Below, in pieces: positions 18,383 through 26,639 of a stretch of DNA of 64,000 nucleotides; position 1 is the stretch's first letter, and each line of letters begins with the position of its first letter. Source of the stretch: Candidatus Fermentithermobacillus carboniphilus. Its GTDB lineage: Bacteria; Bacillota; Sulfobacillia; Fermentithermobacillales; Fermentithermobacillaceae. The notes below the pieces were generated by a model. The model had not been told where the DNA came from. It saw nothing but the letters and a program-made list of their open reading frames with translations, and did not search any database. The stretch is taken from NCBI GenBank assembly GCA_018208355.1, contig CP062796.1:1210494-1274493 (forward strand), given 5' to 3'. The position numbers were made by a program, and so were the translations under genes.

Positions 18383-19810
18383 TTACTCACCCAAATTCTC
18401 CCCAGGAGGTCTTCCGACAAAGACCGGCAAGGTGAAGGAAAACGCCGCACCCCCTTCGGGGTCTTTCTCTACCCAGATGCTCCCCCCCGATCCCTCGACG
18501 AGGCTCTTAGCGATAGCAAGCCCCAACCCCCAACCTCCAGTTGCCCTTGATCTGGAACGGTCACCCCGGAAGAAACGCTCAAATACCCTGGGCATGTCTT
18601 CGTCGGGTATGCCGGGGCCCGAATCCCGGACGGTGAAGACAACCCACTTGTGCGAACTATCTTTACGGGCCTCGATTTTCACCCACCCGCCCGTAGGCGT
18701 GTACCTTATGGCATTGCTGAGGAGGTTAGAGAAAACTTGCTGGACCCTGTCAGGATCCGCGAAAACGTAAGGTAGGCCACCTTCGATGAAAGTATCAACC
18801 CTGATGGACCTGGTACCCGCCACACCCTGGACGGAGGATGCTGCTTTTTGAACCAGAGACTCAGGGGATACAGCCCTGGGATTGAAGTTGTACCCCGAAG
18901 AAGCCCGGTCCAGCTCCTCGAGATTTGATAAAAGTCCTGATAAGCGAGAAATTTCCCCAGACATGACCTTTAGAGTATCTTCGTCAAGCTCAATGACCCC
19001 GGTCGCTATCGCTTCGAGATTCCCGCTAAGTATCGTGAGAGGAGTCCGGATTTCATGGGCGATGTCTCTCATGAGTTCCTGCCGCTTTTTCTCGACAGAT
19101 TCCAGTTCCTGGGACATGGCGTTGAAAGCCTTTATCAGTTCCTGTATTTCTTGAGGTATGCCCGGGTCTTCGCACTCAACTCTTTCGCCGAACCTGCCCT
19201 TGGCCATCTTTACTGACGCGTCTTTTAAGCGCTCTATGGGCCTTGCCAGCCTCAAGGACATCCGCGCACCCAGAACCAGAGCCATAGAAAAGGATACAAG
19301 TCCGGATACGGTAAGCGCTGATTGCACCTTCGTAAGAAAGTCTTCTTCCAGGCGACCGAGAGCTCCCCTAACCGCGGAAGCGCTGACGACAGCTACATAG
19401 CCCACTGTAATCCCGTTGACCTTTATCTTTTGAGCTGAAGCTTTGAGTTCTTCGGGTACAGGCTCGTAACCCGGTAGAGAGTCGTAGACTACGCTCCCCC
19501 CAGCATCAAACAGGATGATTCGTTCTGACGGTGGGTCCATCATTGAACCCATCCCCCGTCCCATGCCTCTCCCAGAATAGCCCACAGACCCCACCGATAG
19601 GAGAAAACCGACCTGGTCCCAGGAGCCGTAAGTCTCGTAGTACCTGGCCAGGACAAGCGCAATAGCCGAGGCCCGGGCTTGCCTCTGTTTAACAAGGTAA
19701 CTTGCGAAAGTGTTGCGGGTCGCCCAGACAGCACCCGCCCAGACTAGGATGACTGCGACCAGGCTCACCGCCAAGAACTCCAGGACGAGCCGGGCTCTTA
19801 GAGTTTTCAC
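18383..19810 (-). CDS. Sensor histidine kinase
   Basis: 475 residues. Two membrane segments (about 9-30 and 164-186) flank an extracellular sensor region of about 130 residues that holds a glycine/methionine-rich stretch (GRGMGRGMGSM). A HAMP domain follows. The HisKA motif is RDIAHEIRTPLT with phospho-acceptor His252. The ATPase domain shows NLLSNAIRYTP, DSGPGIPDE and GWGLGLAIAKSLVE. GTG start at 19810 overlaps the stop of the response regulator gene by GTGA, so the two are translated together. The signal is unknown; Gly/Met-rich sensor loops can occur in metal sensing, but that is only a guess here. Confidence 0.93.
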   Translation of the reverse strand: MKTLRARLVLEFLAVSLVAVILVWAGAVWATRNTFASYLVKQRQARASAIALVLARYYETYGSWDQVGFLLSVGSVGYSGRGMGRGMGSMMDPPSERIILFDAGGSVVYDSLPGYEPVPEELKASAQKIKVNGITVGYVAVVSASAVRGALGRLEEDFLTKVQSALTVSGLVSFSMALVLGARMSLRLARPIERLKDASVKMAKGRFGERVECEDPGIPQEIQELIKAFNAMSQELESVEKKRQELMRDIAHEIRTPLTILSGNLEAIATGVIELDEDTLKVMSGEISRLSGLLSNLEELDRASSGYNFNPRAVSPESLVQKAASSVQGVAGTRSIRVDTFIEGGLPYVFADPDRVQQVFSNLLSNAIRYTPTGGWVKIEARKDSSHKWVVFTVRDSGPGIPDEDMPRVFERFFRGDRSRSRATGGWGLGLAIAKSLVEGSGGSIWVEKDPEGGAAFSFTLPVFVGRPPGENLGE

Positions 19811-20493
19811 CCTTTCTGTACACCGCCTTTGTACCCCACGCCGTAGACTGTCAGGATATACCTGGGGTCCTGAGGGTTGGCCTCAATCTTTCGTCTCAGG
19901 TTCCATATATGGGTATCAATGGTCCGCTCATATCCTTCGTATGCTTCACCGAAGGCGGCATTGAGAAGTTCCTCGCGAGTAAACACCTTCCCTGGCCTCG
20001 ACAGGAGGGTATAGAGCAGCTGAAACTCGGCCCTGGTCAGATCCACCTTCTTCCCTCCCACCGTGACTTCCATCTTCTCGGCATCGATCACAAGATCCCC
20101 CACGCGTATGACCTTTTCGCCTCCGCCCTTTTGCCACCTTCTCAGGATAGCCCTTATCCTAAAGGTAAGCTCCCTCAAACTGAAGGGCTTTGTCACATAG
20201 TCATCGGCACCCAGTCCGAGTCCCAGGAGCTTGTCGACTTCCTCCGAGCGTGCCGTCAGCATGATGACGGGCACGTCACTTTTGGCTCGAAGTCTCTTTA
20301 GGACCTCAAGCCCGTCCAAGCCCGGTAGCATAATGTCAAGTATGATGAGATCCGGATTTTCTTTTTGCACGATGTCAAGGGCAGTCGGTCCGTCGTAGGC
20401 CTCCTTGACGAGAAAACCTTCCCTGGAAAGAAACTTCTTGATCATCTCCACTATTCCAGGTTCGTCATCAACCACAAGGATCTTGGATGCCAT
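19807..20493 (-). CDS. OmpR/PhoB-family response regulator
   Basis: 228 residues. The receiver has Asp9, Asp10 and acceptor Asp53 (ILDIMLPGLDG). The C-terminal winged-helix DNA-binding domain runs from about residue 130, with LTRAEFQLLYTLLSRPGKV and the recognition region ERTIDTHIWNLRRKIE. It is the partner of the kinase encoded next. The start at 20493 was chosen over a GTG at 20502 because AAGGGTGA lies at the right distance. A perfect inverted repeat lies about 60 bases upstream and may be its operator or part of its promoter. Confidence 0.94.
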   Translation of the reverse strand: MASKILVVDDEPGIVEMIKKFLSREGFLVKEAYDGPTALDIVQKENPDLIILDIMLPGLDGLEVLKRLRAKSDVPVIMLTARSEEVDKLLGLGLGADDYVTKPFSLRELTFRIRAILRRWQKGGGEKVIRVGDLVIDAEKMEVTVGGKKVDLTRAEFQLLYTLLSRPGKVFTREELLNAAFGEAYEGYERTIDTHIWNLRRKIEANPQDPRYILTVYGVGYKGGVQKG

Positions 20494-20552
20494 AACCTTC
20501 ACCCTTCAGGCAAAAGTCATTTTCCGTTGAGCCAACCCACACAAAGTTTAGC

Positions 20553-20576
20553 GCGTGGATATCAAGACATATCCAC
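20553..20576. repeat. Perfect 9-bp inverted repeat upstream of the response regulator gene
   Basis: CGTGGATAT (20553-20561), six-base spacer, ATATCCACG (20568-20576). There is no T tract on either side, so it looks more like a protein-binding dyad than a terminator. A second palindrome, TTAATCGAGATTAA, lies at 20591-20604 across the murI stop. Confidence 0.5.
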
Positions 20577-20600
20577 GAGGATGTCAAGATTTAATCGAGA

Positions 20601-21440
20601 TTAACCGGAAGAGTCATCCTGGAAAGATACTTTTTGGACGCTATAATCTCCCTTGCCGAGGATGACTTCGAGGTTCTTTCGGAATGCGACTTCGTCCCCG
20701 GAGGTATAAAAAAGGTACCGGGGAGCCGCCAATTCGTCTGCAAGAAGGTCTCTCCTGGACAGTTTTTCCTTTAGTTCCAGTACCGCTTCTTCGGCAGGGT
20801 CTACGAGTTTGATGCCAGGTAGTTCTTCTCGTATATACTGCGACAAAAGGGGAAAATGGGTGCAACCCAGTATCAGACAGTCAACCTTTTCCGCGTGGAA
20901 AACACTTAGAAGACGCCTGATTGTGCTTCTCACTTCGTTTTCATCCTGGAGACCTCTCTCAGCCAGGAGCACCAGCTCTGGGCAGGCCTTTTTGACGGGC
21001 GGGAGGTCAAGGCCCAGCCTTTCAAGTTCCATGTCGTAAGCACCACTATCGACTGTGCCCTGCGTGGCGATGAGGCCCACCCTGCCACTGCGCCCGCCGG
21101 CGGCTTTCAGGGCTGCCCTGGCCCCCGGACCTATGACCCCCACTACCGGACCCTTAAAACTTTTCTCGATGAGGTCAAGCGCGGCTGCCGTCGCGGTGTT
21201 GCACGCTATGACGATAGCTTTTGCACCCATTCCGCTCAAAAAATCGACGATCTCCGAAACAAAGCGCCTTACCTCAGATAAGGGCCTGGGTCCATAAGGA
21301 AGCCTCCCCGTGTCTCCGAAATACAGGATGCTTTCATAGGGAAGAACCTCCTTCATTTTCCTCACGACGGTAAGCCCGCCGACGCCGGAATCCAGGACAC
21401 CAACAGGCGCATATCTTGGCTCTAAAACACGCTTCTCCAT
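20601..21440 (-). CDS. murI: Glutamate racemase
   Basis: 279 residues. Makes D-glutamate for peptidoglycan. The two catalytic cysteines are present: Cys80 in VIACNTATA and Cys193 in LGCTHFPLL. The N-terminal GVLDSGVGGLTVV and YFGDTGRLPYG are typical. It precedes the two-component genes on the same strand, with about 100 bases and the inverted repeat between, so it is probably a separate unit. Confidence 0.95.
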   Translation of the reverse strand: MEKRVLEPRYAPVGVLDSGVGGLTVVRKMKEVLPYESILYFGDTGRLPYGPRPLSEVRRFVSEIVDFLSGMGAKAIVIACNTATAAALDLIEKSFKGPVVGVIGPGARAALKAAGGRSGRVGLIATQGTVDSGAYDMELERLGLDLPPVKKACPELVLLAERGLQDENEVRSTIRRLLSVFHAEKVDCLILGCTHFPLLSQYIREELPGIKLVDPAEEAVLELKEKLSRRDLLADELAAPRYLFYTSGDEVAFRKNLEVILGKGDYSVQKVSFQDDSSG

Positions 21441-21540
21441 GCAGGATCACGGTCCTTTCAAAAGCTTTTAAGAGCTTTTAGTCCCCGAAAGCAATTCTCG
21501 ATAGATTGGTCGTGCTCCTTCACCCGAGTCCCCGAGCTCA

Positions 21541-21567
21541 AAAGAAACGGGGAGCTGTACTCCCCGC
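21541..21567 (-). terminator. Intrinsic terminator of the FMN-binding lipoprotein gene
   Basis: On the minus strand CGGGGAG, loop TACAG, CTCCCCG, then TTTCTTTT. Stem arms are at 21549-21555 and 21561-21567. It lies about 35 bases after the stop codon. Confidence 0.8.
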
Positions 21568-21601
21568 ATTTTAAGCCTATCAATATTAAACCAAAAACCC
21601 C

Positions 21602-22309
21602 TTACTTTAGTTTAGCGTTCTGGAGGGCATCGTTGACGGCCTCGATCCACTTGGTGGAGCTACTGGTGGCTCCAGTATACGCATCAACCTGGGGGCCATT
21701 CTTTTCTACGAAGCGCTTCTCCATCTCGGTCTTGGCCTCTAGAGCCTTAGCATAAGGATAAGTTGCCCAGTCCTTGAACTTGCCTTCCTGCGTCACATCG
21801 TCGAGCCGGACCTCGGTGATCTTGTCGCCTTTGATCGTGACCCACGCCACTCCGTAACCGCGGTCGTCGGCCTTGGAACGGCCAAAGAAGGTGCCCTCAA
21901 AATAGGTGCTCTTCATAGTGGGGTTTTTCTTGGCTTTTTCGAGGGCAAACTGTACAGCTTCCTTATACTTCTGGGAAGAGTTGGTTGCACCGGTGACGCC
22001 ATCCACGTTTGCATCCTGTCTGCCCACAAAACGTTTAGCCATTTCGACGTTGGCTTCTTTAGACTTAGCGTATGGATAGGTGTTGAAATCTTTCTCTACC
22101 CCAAATTGGGTGAACTCCGTAAGCTTGACGGCGGTTATCTTGTCGCCTTTCACGGTAACCTCTGCCACCGCATAGCCGTGGTCATCAGCTTGGGATATTG
22201 CTTTGTATGTGCCGTCGTTGTAAAGCTTGGGGCCGCATCCCGATACTAACGTCACCATAACTGCCAGAACTAAGCCCGTTCCGAGTATGAACCAATTCTG
22301 TCTCGTCAT
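21602..22309 (-). CDS. Lipoprotein with two FMN-binding domains
   Basis: 235 residues from the ATG at 22309, which follows AGGAGG. A signal peptide with the lipobox LVSGC places it on the outer face of the membrane. Two similar domains of about 100 residues follow, each beginning with GTY/GTF and a (K/T)ADD-like stretch and ending in a flavinylation-type motif: VDGVTGATNSS and VDAYTGATSSS. In this family ApbE attaches FMN to the Thr of the S/TGAT motif. Likely role is extracytoplasmic electron transfer. No ApbE or membrane redox partner lies in the window. A strong promoter and a terminator frame it as a single-gene unit. Confidence 0.88.
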   Translation of the reverse strand: MTRQNWFILGTGLVLAVMVTLVSGCGPKLYNDGTYKAISQADDHGYAVAEVTVKGDKITAVKLTEFTQFGVEKDFNTYPYAKSKEANVEMAKRFVGRQDANVDGVTGATNSSQKYKEAVQFALEKAKKNPTMKSTYFEGTFFGRSKADDRGYGVAWVTIKGDKITEVRLDDVTQEGKFKDWATYPYAKALEAKTEMEKRFVEKNGPQVDAYTGATSSSTKWIEAVNDALQNAKLK

Positions 22310-22374
22310 ATTTACCTCCTGGATATATGCATGTAATCGAAAATCCCCATTGTGTGGCTCCTTTCGCAAAACCC

Positions 22375-22403
22375 ATATTACGTCCTGCGCTTAACAACGT
22401 CAA
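22375..22403 (-). promoter_or_regulatory. Sigma-A promoter of the FMN-binding lipoprotein gene
   Basis: On the minus strand TTGACG (22398-22403), 17-base spacer, TAATAT (22375-22380). This is close to consensus and lies about 65 bases upstream of the start codon. The leader between has no clear riboswitch fold. Confidence 0.75.
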
Positions 22404-22831
22404 GGTAATGAAAATCTGCTTGTCATGAAAATGTGGTCTATTCGCGTCCCCCGGCCACTTCATCTACTGAAACTTTACACTACCAGGGTCTAATTGGGTC
22501 TGGTCACGTAAGTGGTGATTTCGACACAGGTGCTCCTCGTAAGATTGTAGTTAAATTTGTAGTATTCAAACTATTTAATTCTGTCGCCGCCGTTCGATCT
22601 TTTTCGATGGTTTACAGAAAATACCACTAACCCTGGCTGGGAGGTTTCTAAATCATGTAACCGAGTTACCCAGTTTATGTAGGGATATCCTGTCATTTGC
22701 GGTCGAACGATTCCCTGTTGTCCACAAGGGTATCCACAAGCATTTCTCCGAATTATCCCTCCCACTTCCGGGGGCTAGGGCGCTTTGTGTGGTTTGTAAT
22801 AAAGAAAACATTCAGTGACAGGGGGATTGAA
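22404..22831. other. Gene-free region with DnaA-box-like pair
   Basis: No coding frame with a start and family signal is visible here, and the region is more A+T rich than its neighbours. It holds TTGTCCACA (22718-22726) and GTATCCACA (22730-22738), each one base from the DnaA box TTATCCACA, in the same orientation and four bases apart. A weak dyad lies around the TAGT/ACTA pair near 22560-22575. Part of it must act as promoter for the plus-strand gene at 22832, but no good -35/-10 pair was found. Confidence 0.4.
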
Positions 22832-23158
22832 ATGGCGCAGGCTACCATAAAGAAGAGTACCAGGAATTTTTGGAAAGACGGCAGAGAGTTTCTGGTCAGC
22901 TATGAACTCAAGACACACGAAAGTTCCGGAACCTCGGGATATCTCATTCGCGCGCATCTGAAAGAAAAAAGCCCCGAAGGGAAGGAAAAAGAGACAGGTT
23001 CTTGTGTAGAGCTTTTATACCTGTATCAGGAAGTAAGCGAGAGGATCTTCAACCTAATTGCCAACGCTGAAGAACCGGTTTTTCCTATCCACCTGCCCGA
23101 CATAGTCCGCGACGAGATTTTTGGCGCTCTGGTCAAGAGCGTTGAATCTTACTTTTGA
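22832..23158 (+). CDS. Conserved-looking small protein of unknown function
   Basis: 108 residues, start ATG at 22832 with GGGGGA seven bases upstream. The N-terminal half looks like a beta-rich segment (FLVSYELKTHES, GYLIRAHLKEKS), and the second half is helical (LLYLYQEVSERIFNLIANAEE, then an LPDIV segment and EIFGALVKSV). No signal peptide or membrane segment, no catalytic motif that I recognise. It could belong to the small Firmicute DUF6514-type proteins, but I am not sure. Its last codons overlap the end of the convergent NYN gene by ten bases. Confidence 0.65.
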   Translation: MAQATIKKSTRNFWKDGREFLVSYELKTHESSGTSGYLIRAHLKEKSPEGKEKETGSCVELLYLYQEVSERIFNLIANAEEPVFPIHLPDIVRDEIFGALVKSVESYF

Positions 23159-23775
23159 ACAGGCCAGTTCCTGGCGATCTGCGGCAGGAGGTCATAGAGT
23201 TCCACGAATTCGTCCGCTGCGTCGACCAATTCGTCCGCAGCTTTGAAATTGCACCGAGCGTAAGCATCCGGGTGTTGGGTGGATAGAACCTGTATCCTTA
23301 CGCCCCTTTGAGCCACCGCGCGAACGAGGGGCACGAAATCGCCATCTCCGGAACAAAGTATATACTTATCGCAACGGTCAACCAGAGAGAGCATATCGAT
23401 AGCAAGCTCCAGGTCTAGGTCGGCTTTAATGGTACCTCCTGCAAACACTTTGAGAGGCTTCCTCACTACCATGTAACCGTTCCTGTTGAGGAACCTGTGG
23501 AACGATTGAGAGCGTCTCCGCTGGTTCTCCAGCTCTTCTCTCAACGCCAGAGGATCCGGCGGGGACGTCAGTTTCACGTACTGCTCTATGCTATCGGTGG
23601 TCCATTCACCGGTGTAATAATACGCACGAATCAGGATGCTGTCTTTCTTGAGGTAATCCAGAAGCTTGATGAAGTCCACGTGGATCCCGAAAGAATCGTA
23701 GGTGGCATACTTAAAGTTCCAACCATCGACAAACACGGCAAGTTTGGTGAGGGGATAGGGGATGTCTTGCCTCAT
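23149..23775 (-). CDS. NYN-domain (LabA/DUF88) putative ribonuclease
   Basis: 208 residues. The acidic residues of the PIN-like NYN fold are present: Asp in LAVFVDGWNFKY, Asp in KADLDLELAIDML and Asp in LCSGDGDFVPLV. Proteins of this family are predicted metal-dependent RNases; some act on tRNA or mRNA. GGGGGA precedes the ATG. It lies directly downstream of a tRNA-Arg gene on the same strand, and its 3' end overlaps the convergent small gene by ten bases. Target unknown. Confidence 0.85.
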   Translation of the reverse strand: MRQDIPYPLTKLAVFVDGWNFKYATYDSFGIHVDFIKLLDYLKKDSILIRAYYYTGEWTTDSIEQYVKLTSPPDPLALREELENQRRRSQSFHRFLNRNGYMVVRKPLKVFAGGTIKADLDLELAIDMLSLVDRCDKYILCSGDGDFVPLVRAVAQRGVRIQVLSTQHPDAYARCNFKAADELVDAADEFVELYDLLPQIARNWPVQK

Positions 23776-23835
23776 TTTCTTTCCCCCGCATTGAGATTTT
23801 TTACGGGAATACCTTAAGAGAATTATTTGAGGTAC

Positions 23836-23912
<77 letters not shown>

Positions 23913-23987
23913 ACGGCCTTTTGGCCACCAATAGATTATACCTTGTCACGGAGTTCAAAACAATGCTATCTTCCCGCACCTTCCGGC

Positions 23988-24332
23988 TCAAAGGCGCCCG
24001 GCAAGGATGAGGAGGCCGATGACGAGAAAACCACCGCCCGCCAAAAGCCGGATGACATTAACCGGGACAAAGCGGTACAGGGTGTCACCGACCAGTACAC
24101 CTATAACCGAAGATAAGACAAGCGCGCACGCGGATCCTAGAAATACGCTCCAGGGAGCCTTCTTCGAGGAGGCGATCATCATTGTGGACAACTGGGTCTT
24201 GTCACCTAGTTCCGCCAGGAATACAGCCGCAAATGTCGATAATACTATTTGCCAATCCAACGCGAAAGAGCCTTTCGGCTCTACCCTCCCTTCCGAAATC
24301 CCCGGGATATTTCGCCCACGGTCTCTCCACAT
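23988..24332 (-). CDS. Half-size UPF0016/GDT1-family membrane protein
   Basis: Up to 114 residues with three predicted membrane helices and the signature FLAELGDKTQLST in the first. Full-length family members (TMEM165/Gdt1, MntX-like) have two such halves and move Mn2+ or Ca2+; this gene encodes one half, so it would need to dimerise. The family region starts at about residue 24. A TTG at 24260 (reading LDWQIV) is therefore a possible true start, since no good ribosome binding site precedes 24332. Substrate inferred only from the family. Confidence 0.8.
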   Translation of the reverse strand: MWRDRGRNIPGISEGRVEPKGSFALDWQIVLSTFAAVFLAELGDKTQLSTMMIASSKKAPWSVFLGSACALVLSSVIGVLVGDTLYRFVPVNVIRLLAGGGFLVIGLLILAGRL

Positions 24333-24454
24333 TTTATATCGCGTAGGTGGATAAGTCTACCCTGACGATTTCCGCCCTCCGCCCTTCACCAGGTCCCGGG
24401 TTTTCCTTCGACTTTTTCTTCGACGGCGTCAAGAAGACCTTTCGCGTGAAGACA

Positions 24455-26449
24455 TCAACTTGCGATCCTTGCTTCCTCGGTTCTGGGCGTCTTTACCCAG
24501 GATTTTGGCTCTCTACCCAGGGCCTTGAGTATCAGCGCTGTTGTATAAGGCACCGGAAACATGAAGGCGGCCAAAGGGAGGATGAGGAGGCCGAGATATA
24601 AAGAAAGCTTCCCCAAGAACGTCTCTGGCTTCGCTGAATGGTCGAGATAAGCGCTATAGCGCTTGAACGCGTACAAAGTAAACCCCATGTAGGTCAGGGA
24701 GAAGGCCGACAGAAGCCACTGGCCTAGAGGCGGGATGATCTCGGGGTCGAGGAGGTTCTTGTAGTGCAATACCATCGCCATCGGCGGGACGAAAGTGGCC
24801 ATCTGGTACAGCACCCATTCGAGCTGCCCTTTCATTATGAGACTTCGCTTAAGCTGCCGGCGTCTTGCAGGATCGGAGGAACCGTCCTTTGAGATTTTCT
24901 CCACGACCTGTAAGTGTCCCGTCCCCCACCGGAGGCGCTGTCGAAAAAACGCCTTGAAGTTGGGCGGAGTCTGCTCCGAGGACGAGTACGGAAGGTATTC
25001 GGGCCAGGCGGCGCACTGGAGATAGGCTCTGGCTCCGAGCTCGAGGTCTTCGGTAAGGACCTGGCAATCCCACCCCCCGATGTCCTCGAGAAGGTCTCTC
25101 GCGACGAACACGTTCGTTCCCCCCACAAAAGGTAGGGTCCTGAACAGCCAGGGTAAGTACCAGTCGTGAGCGATTGCCTGATACAGTGCGGCAATCCTGC
25201 AAAAGGCGGTCATCTGATAGAAGTTCCGGACCTGAAAGACGGGACCCTGCAGCAGGCGCGAGGCTTCTGGGTCCGACAGGCGCCTGTACCCAACGTAGAG
25301 GAGGACATCTTTATGTGGCCTTGATTCAGCGTCATAGAAGCCGCAAACCTCCGTCCTCGGGTCGATGAACCTTAATCCCCAGTTCAGGGCCCGCCCCTTT
25401 GTTGACGGCACGGGTTTTCCGGTTCTCTCACCTCCGAGTTTGCCGTCAAAGTCAAAAGGGACAGTTACGTGCTTCACCGCTGGTAAAACCTCTTTTGCCT
25501 CAATATCTTTTTTGACGCGCTCGACCACTTCCTGGGTGGTCGGGTACATATCTTCTAGCGCAGCCATGAGTTTTTCCTTAAATTCCTGTGACCTCGAGGC
25601 TTTTCTGACCAACTCGGTCACCCTCTTTGCGATGAACTCGGTCATCCGCCTGATTATGTCCTGCGTCAGTTCATGGTTGGCCTCGGCGGTATGCTGGATT
25701 GCCTTTTTCAGCACGGAGTAGCTGGAATCGTCACAGAGATCGGCGTACGCCGCAAGGATGGGCATGGCCACCGTCAAAGAAGCGGGGTAAACACGCTCAA
25801 CATCGAGTTCTGAGAGCCAGGGACATGTTTTTTTCACGATGAAGCGAAGTCTTTTTTTGGGAGGTTTGCCCTTGAACGCGAGTATCTCGATGCAGATATC
25901 CCTTATCAGCCGGTGCCTTTCGGGAAGCGGCAGTGAGGAGAGCTCGGGTACGCCCACGGAATAGTTAGCCTGAAACCTCTTGGACATGAACTCGCAAAGC
26001 GCGTAATCGCTGAGAATCGAGAGTATGACGGACCGGGTTTTCTGCATCTCCTCAGAAGGCAGGTGATTTCTTTGCCGTCGATCCTGCAAGATCGCCTCGG
26101 CTGTTCTCAAGATACGGCTTCTCTCGTCCCTCGACGCCATCGTCTCCTTTTCATCTGTTATCACTATGATTTCGTACGAATCTGGAGGATAATCGAGGGA
26201 CCGGAGGTGCTTTATGGTATTCTCGATCACAAGCGATTCGTTCCTAGCCGGGACCAGGATGGTGATAAAGGGTATCGCTTTTCCCATTCTGGCACCTAGG
26301 TCGCGAAGGTAAGACTCTTTCAGAGAAGGGCGGCGGTTCCAGTACTTCTTTTCGCTGTAATGCTTCCAAACGAAAAACCGGGCAAACAGGACGAAAAAAA
26401 TAAGGTAAACCGAAAAGGCCAAAACGTAGAGAGTTTGGGCAGTCGTCAT
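24455..26449 (-). CDS. Family 2 membrane glycosyltransferase with a ~220-residue internal insertion
   Basis: 664 residues. One membrane helix (about 8-28), then a GT2 core starting ITILVPARNES (62-72) and YEIIVITDE (92-100). The core resumes at KPVPSTKGRALNWGL (about 345-359), with the metal-binding DAES at 373-376, TED at 466-468 and QRLRW at 504-508. Three more hydrophobic segments end the protein. This is the BcsA/NodC-like processive or lipid-linked GT2 plan. Between residues about 104 and 325 sits a largely helical, charged segment that ordinary GT2 enzymes lack at this point. Donor and acceptor unknown. It stands alone between a UPF0016 gene and the terminator at 26554. Confidence 0.88.
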   Translation of the reverse strand: MTTAQTLYVLAFSVYLIFFVLFARFFVWKHYSEKKYWNRRPSLKESYLRDLGARMGKAIPFITILVPARNESLVIENTIKHLRSLDYPPDSYEIIVITDEKETMASRDERSRILRTAEAILQDRRQRNHLPSEEMQKTRSVILSILSDYALCEFMSKRFQANYSVGVPELSSLPLPERHRLIRDICIEILAFKGKPPKKRLRFIVKKTCPWLSELDVERVYPASLTVAMPILAAYADLCDDSSYSVLKKAIQHTAEANHELTQDIIRRMTEFIAKRVTELVRKASRSQEFKEKLMAALEDMYPTTQEVVERVKKDIEAKEVLPAVKHVTVPFDFDGKLGGERTGKPVPSTKGRALNWGLRFIDPRTEVCGFYDAESRPHKDVLLYVGYRRLSDPEASRLLQGPVFQVRNFYQMTAFCRIAALYQAIAHDWYLPWLFRTLPFVGGTNVFVARDLLEDIGGWDCQVLTEDLELGARAYLQCAAWPEYLPYSSSEQTPPNFKAFFRQRLRWGTGHLQVVEKISKDGSSDPARRRQLKRSLIMKGQLEWVLYQMATFVPPMAMVLHYKNLLDPEIIPPLGQWLLSAFSLTYMGFTLYAFKRYSAYLDHSAKPETFLGKLSLYLGLLILPLAAFMFPVPYTTALILKALGREPKSWVKTPRTEEARIAS

Positions 26450-26553
26450 TTACGTGTTGGGCCTCCTCTATGTCTTCCTAAGTCTAAGGTCAGGTCTTTG
26501 CCCAAAAACTAGTGTTGCGCTGCTGAACAGGCCCTATTCGTGGAAGCAAAAAA

Positions 26554-26571
26554 GCGGCCCCGGAGGGCCGC
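26554..26571 (-). terminator. Strong intrinsic terminator of the ornithine/AmmeMemoRadiSam operon
   Basis: GCGGCCC (26554-26560), loop CGGA, GGGCCGC (26565-26571). On the minus strand the stem is followed directly by TTTTTTGC. It lies about 70 bases after the stop of the last gene of the block and marks its end. Confidence 0.85.
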
Positions 26572-26639
26572 CATTTTCGAGGGGCGAAGGACGCTTTACG
26601 AGGTTACCCCATCTGACTCTGCCTGGTAACTATAGGTGA

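Noticed and set aside
22404-22831. Chromosomal replication origin
   Set aside because: Only two imperfect DnaA-like boxes, no dnaA, dnaN or rnpA-region genes, and no clear repeat array for unwinding.
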